A stretch of DNA of 54,306 bases from Aneurinibacillus terranovensis DSM 18919. GTDB lineage: Bacteria > Bacillota > Bacilli > Aneurinibacillales > Aneurinibacillaceae. Every line of letters starts with the position of its first letter. The first letter of the stretch is position 1. The notes below the pieces were generated by a model. It worked only from the letters and a program-made list of their open reading frames with translations, was not told where the DNA came from and ran no database searches. This document shows positions 38,501-46,804 of this stretch, one piece after another. The translations under genes and the position numbers were made by a program. The DNA lies in assembly GCF_000430625.1 (NCBI RefSeq), contig NZ_AUMJ01000045.1:1-54306 (forward strand), given 5' to 3'.

Positions 38501-39263
38501 TCATAATATAGCCGGCGTTGTACCAGTCGCTGCTCTCCGGCACGTCCGTTTGATCGCCCCAGATTTGCGGGGAAGCCGGAGGAAGGTCCGCATACCAGTC
38601 ATAAAAACTAAGCATCGGAGAACCGACAAGAGAGAGGAAGCGGGCGCCTGCCGCATAACTGACCATGGACATAGCCGGGATCGGCGTAAAGCCGGCAATC
38701 CGATCCGGACCGTATTTTTCAATCGTGTAAATCATGGAGGCGGAGATGATCTGATTAACTTCGGCCCAGGACGCACGGGCGAACCCACCCTTACCACGAA
38801 CTGATTTATATTGTTTTGTTTTTTCCGGGTTTTCTACGATGCGTTTCCATGCTTCAACCGGATTATTGGTCTCCTTCAGCGCTTCCCGCCAAAGATTCAG
38901 CAGCACTGACCTGATATACGGGTATTTAACGCGCAGCGGACTGTAAACATACCAGGAAAAGCTGGCGCCACGCGGACATCCACGCGGTTCGAAATCAGGC
39001 ATATCGGGCCCTGTTGTCGGATAATCGGTTTGTTGATTTTCCCAGGTAATAATCCCACCCTTCACAAACACTTTCCAGCTGCATGAGCCGGTGCAGTTCA
39101 CGCCGTGGGTGGTCCGAACGACTTTATCATGCTGCCAGCGGCGGCGGTAAACTTTTTCCCACTCGCGATCTTTAGGCGATAATTCACTCCATCCATCCGA
39201 ATAATGTTCACGGGGTTTAAAGAAATTTAATTTCTTCAGAAAAGGGGAGGATTTTTTTTTCAT
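35577..39263 (-). CDS. narG: Respiratory nitrate reductase alpha subunit
   Basis: A 1228-residue molybdopterin enzyme, the same length as B. subtilis NarG, reducing nitrate to nitrite at a bis-MGD molybdenum centre. The N-terminal cluster site H53-x3-C57-x3-C61 (HGVNCTGSCSWK) is present, followed by GCPRGASFSWY and PAMSMVSYAAGARFLSL. No Tat signal, as expected for a cytoplasm-facing NarG. ATG 39263 (AAGGAATC 9 bases upstream) is preferred to a start at 39302. First gene of narGHJI-nreA. Confidence 0.98.
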   Translation of the reverse strand: MKKKSSPFLKKLNFFKPREHYSDGWSELSPKDREWEKVYRRRWQHDKVVRTTHGVNCTGSCSWKVFVKGGIITWENQQTDYPTTGPDMPDFEPRGCPRGASFSWYVYSPLRVKYPYIRSVLLNLWREALKETNNPVEAWKRIVENPEKTKQYKSVRGKGGFARASWAEVNQIISASMIYTIEKYGPDRIAGFTPIPAMSMVSYAAGARFLSLVGSPMLSFYDWYADLPPASPQIWGDQTDVPESSDWYNAGYIMMWGSNVPLTRTPDAHFMTEVRYKGTKVVSVSPDYAESVKFADNWLAPNPGSDGALAQAMTHVILKEFYVDQETEYFTDYAKKYTDLPYLITLKKQGNSFVTDRFLLSSDLGMSLQNADWKPVVLDENTNEIVVPNGSIGHRWADHGKWNLKQEDDNGNIYRPVLSLLGGEDDVLPVDFPYFEDAERGTIQRGVPVKQIDRAGDTVYVTTVFDLMLANYGVNRNLPGDYPAGYTDPKPYTPTWQEQQTGVDANLVIQIAREFAQNAVDTKGRSMIIMGAGINHWFNSDTIYRAVLNLVLLTGSQGVNGGGWAHYVGQEKCRPIEGWSTIAFGRDWSMPPRHQNATSFYYFATDQWRYDQLPMNQLSSATVDKPRYQHAADYNVMAVRLGWLPSYPQFDRNSLDLYEQAQSQGAKHPEEVTQYIVNELKEKNMHFAVEDPDNPVNHPKMLFVWRSNLLSSSGKGHEYFLKHLLGTSNGVLSEENTEHRPTEVKWHEKAPEGKLDLLVSLDFRMAGNALHSDIVLPAATWYEKHDLSSTDMHPFVHPFNPAIHSPWEAKSDWDIFKGLAQSFSDMAKDYLPEPKTDIVTVPLMHDSPEELAQPFGKVLDWSKGEVEPIPGKTMPKLVFVERDYTKIYDKYTSVGPLVEKNPIGAHGISFSVKEQYEELKKINGTVEKEGIAQGLPRLETGRDAAETMLRLSSATNGKIAMKAWEAEEKKTGVPLKDLAEDRAAEHFTFADITVQPKQVIPTPVFSGSNKGERRYSPFTTSIERLVPFRTLTGRQHFYLDHEILLEYGEGFPIYKPTLPKTVFEPKDRQPESKEKDIVLRYLTPHGKWNIHSMYQDNLHMLTLFRGGPNVWINNKDAEAAGIKDNDWIEVFNRNGVVTARAVVSHRMPRGTVYMYHAQDRHINVPGSTITNERGGTHNSPTKIHLKPTQMIGGYAQLSYGFNYYGPIGNQRDLYVVVRKMKEVTWLED

Positions 39264-39355
39264 AATCAAGATTCCTTTCCTAAATCTATCTGTTTTCATC
39301 AAATCTATTTTGGTTTCTATACTACAAAATCTATCTATTACCGACGATTTTCGAC

Positions 39356-39395
39356 ATCAGGGAACTCCCCGATATCCTTAGGGAAGTTCCCTGAT
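39356..39395 (-). terminator. Hairpin between narK and narG
   Basis: ATCAGGGAACT (39356-39366) is the exact inverse of AGTTCCCTGAT (39385-39395). A second stem (AGTGAGC 39429-39435 with GCTCACT 39454-39460) lies nearer narK. They may end most narK transcripts, with partial read-through into narG. Confidence 0.6.
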
Positions 39396-39500
39396 TTTAA
39401 ATTCTTCATGCAAAGCGGGCTTATACCGAGTGAGCACTCACCTGATTGATAGAGCTCACTGGAGTTTATCTAAGAGTTTTAGTTAAACATCATTTCTGTT

Positions 39501-40697
39501 TCACACGGCTTTGCTTTTAACAGCAGTGGTGCTTCCGTTTCTACTCTTTGAGTCGAAAAATCTCTTATTCAATAGCAAGCAGAAAAGAGCGAAGGCAACG
39601 AAGAAGATAAATCCCATAAAGTAATTTCCCGTCATATCTTTTACCGTCCCCATAATAAGCGGTGGGAAATAGCCGCCCAGACCGCCTGCTGCGCCAACAA
39701 ATCCGGTGACAGCTCCTGTATTTCCAGGAAATACAGTCGGCACGATTTTAAACACGGCTCCGTTACCCACACCGGCAAGAACGGCAATCGCAAGACATCC
39801 GACAGAGAACCCGACCATACTGCTTGGTGTAAATGCGATGAGTACTCCGCATACAGCCATGAGAAGAAAGATAATGGTAAGGATACGTCCGCCGCCGATT
39901 TTATCTGCAAGGTTCCCCCCGACAGGACGAAGCAAGGTTGCAATGATGACAAATCCTGCAGCGCGCAGACCGGCATCCACCGGGGATATTTTAAATAAAT
40001 CCTGCAAAAGAGTCGGCAGGTACATACTAAAAGCAACAAAGCTGCCAAACGTTAAGAAATAGAAAGCCGAAAGAATCCACGTATTTTTAAACTTCACTAC
40101 AGACAATGCCTGCTTGAACGTTTTTACCTCGGCAGGTCTTGGCAATTCCTTTGTGGTAAACCAAAAGATTAATGTTGTAACAAAAACGGCAACAGCAAGA
40201 ACAAGAAATACGCTGTGAACGCCATACGCTTTCGCAATGGAAGGAACGGCAAACCCTGCTATCGCGGTACCGATATTCCCCATCCCTGTAATCCCTAGCA
40301 CAGTTCCCTGCTTTTCAGCCGGATACCAGCGAGATACATACGCGATGGCAATGGCAAAACTGGTGCCGGCCATCCCAATAAAGAAGGCCCAAAACAAATA
40401 AGAGACATAACTGTTCGCCAAACTGATGCCAATGAGCGGAATAAGGATGAACAACATTAAATAGGTGTACATTTTCTTTCCGCCAAACTTGTCGGTCATA
40501 ATTCCCAGTGGAATCCTCATAACGGAACCGAGTAAAACCGGAGTCGCCACAAGAACGCTTTTTTGAAATCCTGTCAAATGAAACAGTTCTTGCAGCTGGG
40601 AAGCTATAGGAGATAAACTGGCCCAAACAGCGAAGGCAATCGCCATCGCAACGGTCGACATAACAAGAGCTGATGTTTGACCTTTCTGATTTATCAT
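39501..40697 (-). CDS. narK: Nitrate/nitrite transporter NarK
   Basis: A 398-residue, 12-segment MFS carrier of the NNP family that brings nitrate in and takes nitrite out. The nitrate-binding Arg is in LLGSVMRIPLGIMTDKFGGKK (about residues 55-75) and the Gly-rich nitrate signatures are GITGMGNIGTAIAGFAVP (about 139-156) and GFVGAAGGLGGYFPPLIMG (about 330-348). Upstream is a class-II Fnr promoter. It precedes narGHJI on the same strand, 237 bases away, as expected for anaerobic nitrate respiration. Confidence 0.95.
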   Translation of the reverse strand: MINQKGQTSALVMSTVAMAIAFAVWASLSPIASQLQELFHLTGFQKSVLVATPVLLGSVMRIPLGIMTDKFGGKKMYTYLMLFILIPLIGISLANSYVSYLFWAFFIGMAGTSFAIAIAYVSRWYPAEKQGTVLGITGMGNIGTAIAGFAVPSIAKAYGVHSVFLVLAVAVFVTTLIFWFTTKELPRPAEVKTFKQALSVVKFKNTWILSAFYFLTFGSFVAFSMYLPTLLQDLFKISPVDAGLRAAGFVIIATLLRPVGGNLADKIGGGRILTIIFLLMAVCGVLIAFTPSSMVGFSVGCLAIAVLAGVGNGAVFKIVPTVFPGNTGAVTGFVGAAGGLGGYFPPLIMGTVKDMTGNYFMGFIFFVAFALFCLLLNKRFFDSKSRNGSTTAVKSKAV

Positions 40698-40785
40698 TGT
40701 ACATACCCCTCTTCCAAAGGTTTTTTTCTCTCTGCTACTTTAAGGCCTTGGACACAACTACTACTTGATGCTTTTTGTTATTGTC

Positions 40786-40828
40786 ATTGTAGAGAATTAT
40801 GCAAGAGAAAAATGTGATTTATTTCACT
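40786..40828 (-). promoter_or_regulatory. Fnr-dependent promoter of narK
   Basis: TGTGATTTATTTCACT (40813-40828) matches the Fnr box TGTGA-N6-TCACT. On the minus strand a -10 box TACAAT (40786-40791) sits exactly where it should if the Fnr box is centred at -41.5. The rest of the gap to 41174 has no gene. Confidence 0.8.
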
Positions 40829-41174
40829 TAATCAGTAAGGTTCAAAATTTGTTCACAGGTTAAAAAAACATATTAACTTCTTTATTTACCAGAATTACAA
40901 TATGATGTAGTGATAAAAGAAAGCAATACAATAGTAAGTTCCTAAACGGTAAATGTTAGCAAAACCAATGCAAACGGATTAAATAGACCATCCCAGTTCA
41001 TACTGACTACGCCCCCCCTGTTTATTCTGACAACCATCCTTTTTTTGGATTATCCATATAGGGCGAACTTTCCTCCCCTATTTCAAGTCCCTTTACTTGA
41101 TTGCGTTGAAACACTTAAATTACACCAAAGAAAACTTGGCACTATATTTTTAACAAGAAGGGGAGAACAGTAAA

Positions 41175-41789
41175 TTGCATCATTTAGTGGAAGGACTTAC
41201 ATCCTTTGTCACACATATCATTTCATCGTTTGGTAATATAGGCATCTTTCTGTCAATGGCTCTAGAAAGCGCCTGTATTCCTCTTCCAAGTGAAGTGATC
41301 CTGCTTTTCGGCGGGTTTCTGGCTGCACGCGGAACATTAACGTTCTGGGGTGTTGTGTCAGCCGGCGTTCTTGGCAATGTAGTCGGTTCTGTCTTAATCT
41401 ATTGGATTGGCTCCTATGTCGGCCGGGCTTTTCTTGAGAAGTATGGCAAATATGTTTTACTAAATGTTGGCCACTTGGCGAAAGCGGAGAGTTGGTTTGC
41501 ACGGTACGGTGAATGGGCCGTCTTTTTCGGCCGAATTTTACCGGTCATTCGCACGTTTATTTCCCTACCGGCAGGCGTCGCACGGATGAATTTTTCTAAA
41601 TTCCTGATGTTTACCCTGTTCGGGTGCATTCCCTGGAATATTGCTCTTACGTATTTCGGGCTAAAACTCGGACAGAACTGGCAATCAGTCGAGCCGTATT
41701 TCCATCCCGTAAGTTATGTCATTTTGTTTATCGTGGCCGTTGCCATTCTACGTTTTTTCTATAAACTCGTTCGCACCCGCACATCTTAA
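41175..41789 (+). CDS. DedA family membrane protein
   Basis: A 204-residue multi-spanning protein of the DedA/SNARE-associated family. The signature ESACIPLPSEVILLFGGFLA (about residues 30-49) and GRILPVIRTFISLPAGVARM (about 119-138, with two conserved Arg) are intact. Some DedA members (UptA) return undecaprenyl phosphate across the membrane, others handle phospholipids. TTG 41175 follows GGGGAG with nine bases between. The SEDS gene starts 15 bases after it, so an operon is likely and wall-lipid recycling is an attractive but unproven role. Confidence 0.9.
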   Translation: MHHLVEGLTSFVTHIISSFGNIGIFLSMALESACIPLPSEVILLFGGFLAARGTLTFWGVVSAGVLGNVVGSVLIYWIGSYVGRAFLEKYGKYVLLNVGHLAKAESWFARYGEWAVFFGRILPVIRTFISLPAGVARMNFSKFLMFTLFGCIPWNIALTYFGLKLGQNWQSVEPYFHPVSYVILFIVAVAILRFFYKLVRTRTS

Positions 41790-41804
41790 TAAAAAGGTGA
41801 AATG

Positions 41805-42965
41805 ATGAAAACACATACACCATTACAGCGCCGCCTAAGAAAAGTGGATATAATCCTGCTGTTCTCGTTGATTGGCATTTCTATCTTTTGCACGATAGCC
41901 ATTTATTCAGCGACCATTACGAGAACCGGCTTGCAAAATACGTATATCAAGGAAATAATCTGGCAGGTTTTATCTTATATCGTAATGATTGCAGTGATGC
42001 TATTTAATTATCGAGCCCTGAAAAAAACGATACCATGGGCGGGGTATGTCCTCAGTCTTGTACTGCTGCTTGTCGTATTTGCCTTTCCATCGGTCAATGG
42101 ATCGCATAGTTGGATTATTATTTCCGGATTTCAAATTCAGCCGTCTGAATTTGCAAAGCTTTTTATTATTATGGTCATATCAAGTTACATGGAAAAGGCG
42201 AAAGAGAAGAATGAGAGTTTCGGGTGGAAGCATTTCGGGTTCATTATGCTTATCGTTGGAGTTCCCTTTGCTCTTATTTTAAAGCAGCCTGCGCTGGGCC
42301 AGGCTCTCGTGTTATTGGGCATCGTCGGTTCCATGATGATTCTATTTCTGGAAAAACGGCAATTTATCCTTTTTCTTGTTATCGGATTCATTCTCGGAAG
42401 CAGCCTCTTTCTGGCAAAAGCCGTATTTCCTGATCAATCGATTCATTTCATTGATAAGCTGCCGATAAAAAGTTATCAAAAAGGACGACTGGTTACCTTT
42501 ATTAGCCCTGAGGCGTTACAAAAGGGAGCAGGATACCAGGTAACACAGGCAAAAATTGCGGTTGGCTCCGGCGGATTATTGGGAGAAGGATTGTTAAAAG
42601 GAACGCAAACACAGGGGAACTGGATTCCCGAACAGTGGACCGATTTTATTTTTTCTGCGATAGCTGAACAATTCGGTTTCATTGGCTCAAGCATTCTCAT
42701 CTTCCTTTTTTTCTTACTGCTGCAGCGAATGATTTTGGTCGCCACCCATGCGGCTGATTATTTTTCCAGTTATTTTATCGCCGGAGTGGTGGGAATGTTC
42801 TCCTTTCAAATCTTTGAAAACATCGGGATGAACCTGTCTATTATGCCGGTCGCCGGTATTACCCTGCCTTTTGTTTCTTACGGGGGCAGTTCGCTCTTAA
42901 CGAATTTCGTTCTGGTTGGCATTGTTCTCTCGATGGAGATATGGCGGAATCCCCTGACCTTTTAA
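41805..42965 (+). CDS. SEDS family protein (FtsW/RodA/SpoVE-like), divergent
   Basis: A 386-residue, ten-helix SEDS protein; relatives are peptidoglycan glycosyltransferases using lipid II. Family features: NGSHSWIIISGFQIQPSEFAKL (about residues 99-119), VGSGGLLGEGLLKGTQTQ, the extracellular loop-4 Asp in WTDFIFSAIAEQFGFIG (about 280) and VSYGGSSLL near the end. Two strongly conserved places differ: QPDxGT reads QPALGQ (about 161-166) and H-T-D reads W-T-D. The second of two ATG codons has the better distance to AGGTGA. Not paired with a class B PBP here; probably an accessory paralogue. Confidence 0.85.
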   Translation: MKTHTPLQRRLRKVDIILLFSLIGISIFCTIAIYSATITRTGLQNTYIKEIIWQVLSYIVMIAVMLFNYRALKKTIPWAGYVLSLVLLLVVFAFPSVNGSHSWIIISGFQIQPSEFAKLFIIMVISSYMEKAKEKNESFGWKHFGFIMLIVGVPFALILKQPALGQALVLLGIVGSMMILFLEKRQFILFLVIGFILGSSLFLAKAVFPDQSIHFIDKLPIKSYQKGRLVTFISPEALQKGAGYQVTQAKIAVGSGGLLGEGLLKGTQTQGNWIPEQWTDFIFSAIAEQFGFIGSSILIFLFFLLLQRMILVATHAADYFSSYFIAGVVGMFSFQIFENIGMNLSIMPVAGITLPFVSYGGSSLLTNFVLVGIVLSMEIWRNPLTF

Positions 42966-43020
42966 CCGTCCTATCGATTCACACACCAATAGAAGTTCTA
43001 AGTTAAAAATCCACAGTTAC

Positions 43021-43072
43021 AAAAAGCCGGTGACCATCTATATGTTTTAGAGTGGTTTGCCGGCTTTCTTCT
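43021..43072. terminator. Bidirectional terminator between SEDS gene and znuA
   Basis: AAAGCCGG (43023-43030) pairs with CCGGCTTT (43060-43067); A and T runs flank both sides. Confidence 0.7.
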
Positions 43073-43074
43073 TA

Positions 43075-44049
43075 TTATTTTACATTTAGAGCTTTCTCAA
43101 CGTCCTGTAACTGGCCTACCATCCATTGAAGATAATCCTTACCCATGGGTTCTGTTTCCGTCACCTGTACGATTGGAACACCGGAGGATTTTGCCAAATC
43201 AACAATCGTTGATATGGTAGAGTTTTGCGCCTGGCTGTTCACAATAAACATCTTAACTTTTTTCCCTTGTATATCACTTTGTATTTGGCCGATATCTCTT
43301 GGAGACGGGTCGTTCCCCTCTTCAATCGATTTTGCAAAGGTTGGGTTGTTCACTTTAAAATTCAACGCTTTAGCCATATAATCGAATACCGGTTCAGAGA
43401 CATCAATTGAAACGCCCTCTGACTTTTTGAGTTTTTCCACCTGGTTTTTCAGCGGGCTTAATGAAGCAATATATTGATCTGCTCTTTGCTTAAATGAATG
43501 GGCCTGGCCTGGGTTAAGTTTAGCCAAATCGTCGGCAATAGCGGCAGCTACCTTAGGTATGGTATTCGGATCGTACCATACGTGAGGATTATCTCCCTCT
43601 TTCTTACCCGCTAAGTCACTTCCTACATTAATGATCGACTTTCCTTTTGAAGTAGAGCTGGCTTTTAGAAGTTTATCCATCCAACTGTCGTACCCAATCC
43701 CATTATAAATAACAAGCTGGGAGTCATTTACGGTTTTTGAAGCGTCGGGTGTCGGTTCATAATCATGCGGATCCACGTTTGGATTCGTTAAAATGGACTG
43801 GACCTCAACCTGATCCCCACCTACTGCTTGTGCCACTTCTCCATAAAAATTCTCGGCAGCAACAACTTTAATTTTGCCATCGGGCGCTTTAGATGAAGCA
43901 GATTGAGGAGAATTCGCTGCTGAGGGTTGTTTCTGATCGCCGGTATTAGGCGCGGTAGATTGTCCGCATCCGGACAGGGGAAATACCGCAGTCAAAGTCA
44001 ACAAACAACCGGTTATAAACCTAATGAAGGTACGATTTTTCTTATCCAT
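43075..44049 (-). CDS. znuA: Zinc ABC transporter substrate-binding lipoprotein
   Basis: A 324-residue lipoprotein of the cluster A-I (TroA/ZnuA) type that catches zinc outside the membrane. Lipobox PLSGC gives lipid anchor Cys28; a Ser/Pro/Gln-rich linker follows. Metal ligands are H95 (DPHDYEPT), H156 (NPHVWYDP), probably E219 (VSEPVFDY, where ZnuA/TroA have His) and an acidic residue near the C-terminus. The set resembles Mn/Zn binders, but operon and Zur box argue for zinc. Last gene of znuC-znuB-znuA. Confidence 0.9.
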   Translation of the reverse strand: MDKKNRTFIRFITGCLLTLTAVFPLSGCGQSTAPNTGDQKQPSAANSPQSASSKAPDGKIKVVAAENFYGEVAQAVGGDQVEVQSILTNPNVDPHDYEPTPDASKTVNDSQLVIYNGIGYDSWMDKLLKASSTSKGKSIINVGSDLAGKKEGDNPHVWYDPNTIPKVAAAIADDLAKLNPGQAHSFKQRADQYIASLSPLKNQVEKLKKSEGVSIDVSEPVFDYMAKALNFKVNNPTFAKSIEEGNDPSPRDIGQIQSDIQGKKVKMFIVNSQAQNSTISTIVDLAKSSGVPIVQVTETEPMGKDYLQWMVGQLQDVEKALNVK

Positions 44050-44068
44050 TAACGATGATTCCTCCCCA

Positions 44069-44902
44069 TTAATTTGTTTTATTTGCTTTATTTGTTTCAG
44101 GTACAGTCATACGTTCGCGTAAGCGATCCCAACCTAAGGCCATAAAATAAATGACACCTTCAATAGCTGTAATAAAGAAACTCACAGGAAGGTTTGTATA
44201 ATATCCCAATGAAAGTCCTCCCCAGACCCCGACCACAGCTATAAAAGAAGAAACAAGAATCATTTTGAAAACAGATTGGGTTAGATACCGGGCGGAAGCT
44301 GCCGGTATGGTCATCAATGTAAATACAAGAAGCGCGCCGATAATCTGAACGGCCTCGGAAACAGCGATAGCCATCAGCAGCAGAAAACTAACGGAAATAA
44401 ACCGTACAGGCAATCCGGCCGCCTGTGACCCAAGCGGGTCAAAAGAATCAAAAGTAAGCATTTTAAAACCGATGATAAGAAAAATAAGAACGCCAATTGA
44501 CAACCCCGCAATTTGCCGTACGTCTTGCGCGCTAATCCCTACCACACTACCAAACAACAGGGAAAATACTTCCGTGGATTGTTTATTGGTCATAGATAAA
44601 AATAATAATCCTAATCCTAAACATATACTAAGCACCACGTTTATGGAGGCATCCCTTCGAAAAACCTTGACCCCAAGTTGGCCAATCGTCAGCGCGCTGG
44701 CACACGTAAAAAAAAGCAGGCCATATAAAGGATTCCAGCCTATGTAAACAGCGAATGCCGCACCTGAAAATCCAATATGGGAAAAAGTATGGGCGATAAA
44801 GGAAAGCCCTCTGGCGATAACATATACACCGATTGCACCGCACATAATAGCTACGGCTGTTCCTGCCAAAAACGCATGCTGCATGAAATCATATTCAAAC
44901 AT
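44069..44902 (-). CDS. znuB: Zinc ABC transporter permease
   Basis: A 277-residue ABC-3 family permease with about eight membrane segments. AHTFSHIGFSGAAFAVYIGW (about residues 37-56) and LLVFTLMTIPAASARYLTQS (about 190-209, holding the ATPase-contact region) are family marks. It begins 14 bases after znuC ends and is followed 19 bases later by znuA. Confidence 0.93.
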   Translation of the reverse strand: MFEYDFMQHAFLAGTAVAIMCGAIGVYVIARGLSFIAHTFSHIGFSGAAFAVYIGWNPLYGLLFFTCASALTIGQLGVKVFRRDASINVVLSICLGLGLLFLSMTNKQSTEVFSLLFGSVVGISAQDVRQIAGLSIGVLIFLIIGFKMLTFDSFDPLGSQAAGLPVRFISVSFLLLMAIAVSEAVQIIGALLVFTLMTIPAASARYLTQSVFKMILVSSFIAVVGVWGGLSLGYYTNLPVSFFITAIEGVIYFMALGWDRLRERMTVPETNKANKTN

Positions 44903-44916
44903 CGTCTCATTTTCTC

Positions 44917-45720
44917 CTAATTAACTTCGTGATGGAAACAAATTGAGGGAACATTTTCTGTAACATCCGCTGATGACATGAAAACTTTTGATCCGATTTG
45001 GACCGTCTCAATAGGAAAACCATATAATTTCGACAAAACGGGAGCCTGGATGATTTCATCTGCCGTTCCAAGTGCATAATGCCCGGGAGTGAGATATAGT
45101 ATTCGATCAGCGTATTGTCCAACCAAATTAACATCATGACTGACAAACAAAATGCTAATTCCCTCTTCTCTGCAAATACGGTTTACCACCGCCGTAACCT
45201 TCTCTTGAGCGGCAGGATCCAAATTAGAAGTCGGTTCATCTAATAATAAAATTTTAGGTTTTTTAACAAGTGCTTGCGCCAAATATAAACGCTGCCTCTC
45301 TCCGCCGGATAATTTTCCAATCGGCTTATAAGCATATTTCTCGGAATCAGTCAGTTCCAAGGCATTCTTTACAATCTTCCGATCCTGATCGGTCAACCAG
45401 GGCCTGAATTTATGAGGCAAACCAAAACTTACGAAGTCCCACGCCCGTAACGGGGTTTCAGGGTCAATTTGCCGGGACTGCGGAACATATCCTAAAATAG
45501 AACCCTGGTCCGTTTTGTCCGCTTCTATAATCTTGACCGTTCCAGTTTGAGGGCGCTGCATTCCCAGCAGTACTTTAAATAACGTTGACTTCCCTGCTCC
45601 GTTCGGACCTAAAATTCCCATAAATTCACCTCGCCGGACGGAAAACGAAAGATTCTGTAAAATGTGTTTTCCGCCCAGGTACACATTGATGTCTTTTACC
45701 TCTAGCACATTACTATCCAT
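44917..45720 (-). CDS. znuC: Zinc ABC transporter ATP-binding protein
   Basis: A 267-residue ABC ATPase energising ZnuB. Walker A GPNGAGKST (about residues 37-45), Q-loop GYVPQSRQ, signature LSGGERQRL (about 136-144), Walker B KILLLDEP (about 155-162) and the switch His in VSHDVN are present. AAGGAGG lies upstream of ATG 45720. First gene of the operon, with a Zur box about 100 bases before it. Confidence 0.95.
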   Translation of the reverse strand: MDSNVLEVKDINVYLGGKHILQNLSFSVRRGEFMGILGPNGAGKSTLFKVLLGMQRPQTGTVKIIEADKTDQGSILGYVPQSRQIDPETPLRAWDFVSFGLPHKFRPWLTDQDRKIVKNALELTDSEKYAYKPIGKLSGGERQRLYLAQALVKKPKILLLDEPTSNLDPAAQEKVTAVVNRICREEGISILFVSHDVNLVGQYADRILYLTPGHYALGTADEIIQAPVLSKLYGFPIETVQIGSKVFMSSADVTENVPSICFHHEVN

Positions 45721-45820
45721 CCGCTACCTCCTTTCTCTGCCACTACAATATCGATTTTTACCAAAAAGCCGGCAAAAAATGCGTTTTTCTTTCTCTATTA
45801 CTATGAAGCCAACAACTAAT

Positions 45821-45843
45821 TAATTCGTAATGATTCCAGTTAA
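45821..45843 (-). promoter_or_regulatory. Zur box upstream of znuCBA
   Basis: TAATTCGTAAT-G-ATTCCAGTTAA matches the B. subtilis Zur consensus (TAAATCGTAAT-n-ATTACGATTTA) at about 17 of 22 positions, with the left half nearly perfect. Confidence 0.65.
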
Positions 45844-45951
45844 AAACGCAAACTTTTTCCAAGAAACCTATCATCCCACTTAAAATAATACTTACTCTTA
45901 TTTTAAATGTCAATCTGCAGCTATATTTAAAAAGAGAATCATTCCGTTTTA

Positions 45952-46392
45952 TCACGGTTGATGTGTATGAGGAACGCCTTTATTTGAACATGCTTCACAC
46001 TGCCCATAAATCTCAAATTTATGTCCTGTAATATTAAATCCCGGGGGCGTTCCAAAAATTGAGCTCATCGGGCATAAATCTAATTTCTGCGTTTTACCAC
46101 AAACGGTACAGATAATATGATGGTGGTGGTGGGATTCAGGACAGGAAAGACTATATAATCTCTCCCCCTTAAACTCAGTTACCTCCAGTATTCCCAACTC
46201 CTCGAACAGAGAAAGATTCCGGTACACTGTATCAAAACTGAGCTGAGGATAATCTTTTTGCATAAGTTTCAAGATTTCCTTGGCAGACATATACCGGTTT
46301 TCTCTGGCAAAGGCACGGACCATAGTTTCCCTCTTCCCTGTATATCTATATCCTTTGTCCTTTAATAAATTTAAAGCTTCACTTACATTCAT
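45952..46392 (-). CDS. zur: Fur family regulator, zinc-sensing Zur
   Basis: A 146-residue Fur-fold repressor: winged helix at about residues 1-82 (RYTGKRETMVRAFARENRYM, LSFDTVYRNLSLFEELGILE), then a dimerisation domain with the structural zinc site C95/C98 and C132/C135 and a striking run of five His (88-92) at the sensing site. GAGGTGG precedes ATG 46392. The neighbouring znuCBA operon and two Zur-like boxes identify it as Zur rather than Fur or PerR. It is 231 bases upstream of znuC with a Zur box between, so it can be regulated separately. Confidence 0.92.
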   Translation of the reverse strand: MNVSEALNLLKDKGYRYTGKRETMVRAFARENRYMSAKEILKLMQKDYPQLSFDTVYRNLSLFEELGILEVTEFKGERLYSLSCPESHHHHHIICTVCGKTQKLDLCPMSSIFGTPPGFNITGHKFEIYGQCEACSNKGVPHTHQP

Positions 46393-46451
46393 CTAACCAC
46401 CTCAACCTATTGCTAAAAGAATAAGCGTAAATAAATTTAGTTTCCATATCC

Positions 46452-46474
46452 CTAATCGTAATCATTTCGATTCT
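46452..46474. promoter_or_regulatory. Zur box upstream of zur
   Basis: The centre ATCGTAAT-C-ATTTCGATT matches the Zur consensus almost fully (about 17-18 of 22 overall). It lies 60 bases before zur and about 160 bases before the divergent DUF1980-like remnant, so it could serve both. Confidence 0.7.
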
Positions 46475-46631
46475 ATTAATTAGCTACAGTATAGATAGTA
46501 ATGGATTTTTTGTCAAATTCAAATAATAATAAACACGATTTTCAGTTCAGCCAATAGCATGTTTCTGCTAATGAACACATATTCATATCCTACATAAAAT
46601 TATTTTTTTATTAGTAAAGAGAGGAACGGTC

Positions 46632-46780
46632 ATGCTGCCAGTTAAATGGAATGCTCCGCGATTTATCCAAAGTTTAATCCTGCTTAGTTTTTCCGTGTAT
46701 CTTTATAAATTAACTCACTTTGACTATATTTACCGTCTTGTTTCAACGAACATCGCTTTGCTGGTAAAAGTCATGTGGTA
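46632..46780 (+). pseudogene. N-terminal remnant of a DUF1980/TIGR03943-like membrane protein
   Basis: ATG 46632 with GAGAGGAACGG upstream opens MLPVKWNAPRFIQSLILLSF, then SVYLYKLTHFDYIYRLVSTN and a second hydrophobic stretch. This resembles the beginning of the TIGR03943/DUF1980 (YcgQ-like) proteins, which pair with a permease and often belong to Zur regulons. After about 50 residues the sequence becomes the 3' end of the opposite-strand TIM-barrel remnant, so the gene is cut off. Assignment rests on a short pattern. Confidence 0.4.
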
Positions 46781-46804
46781 TGTGGTATGTACTTTGCCCT
46801 CTTA

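Noticed and set aside
41805-42965. The SEDS protein as a catalytically dead enzyme because of QPALGQ
   Set aside because: The loop-4 Asp regarded as essential in RodA and FtsW (TDFIF) is present, so loss of activity cannot be claimed from the QPD change alone.
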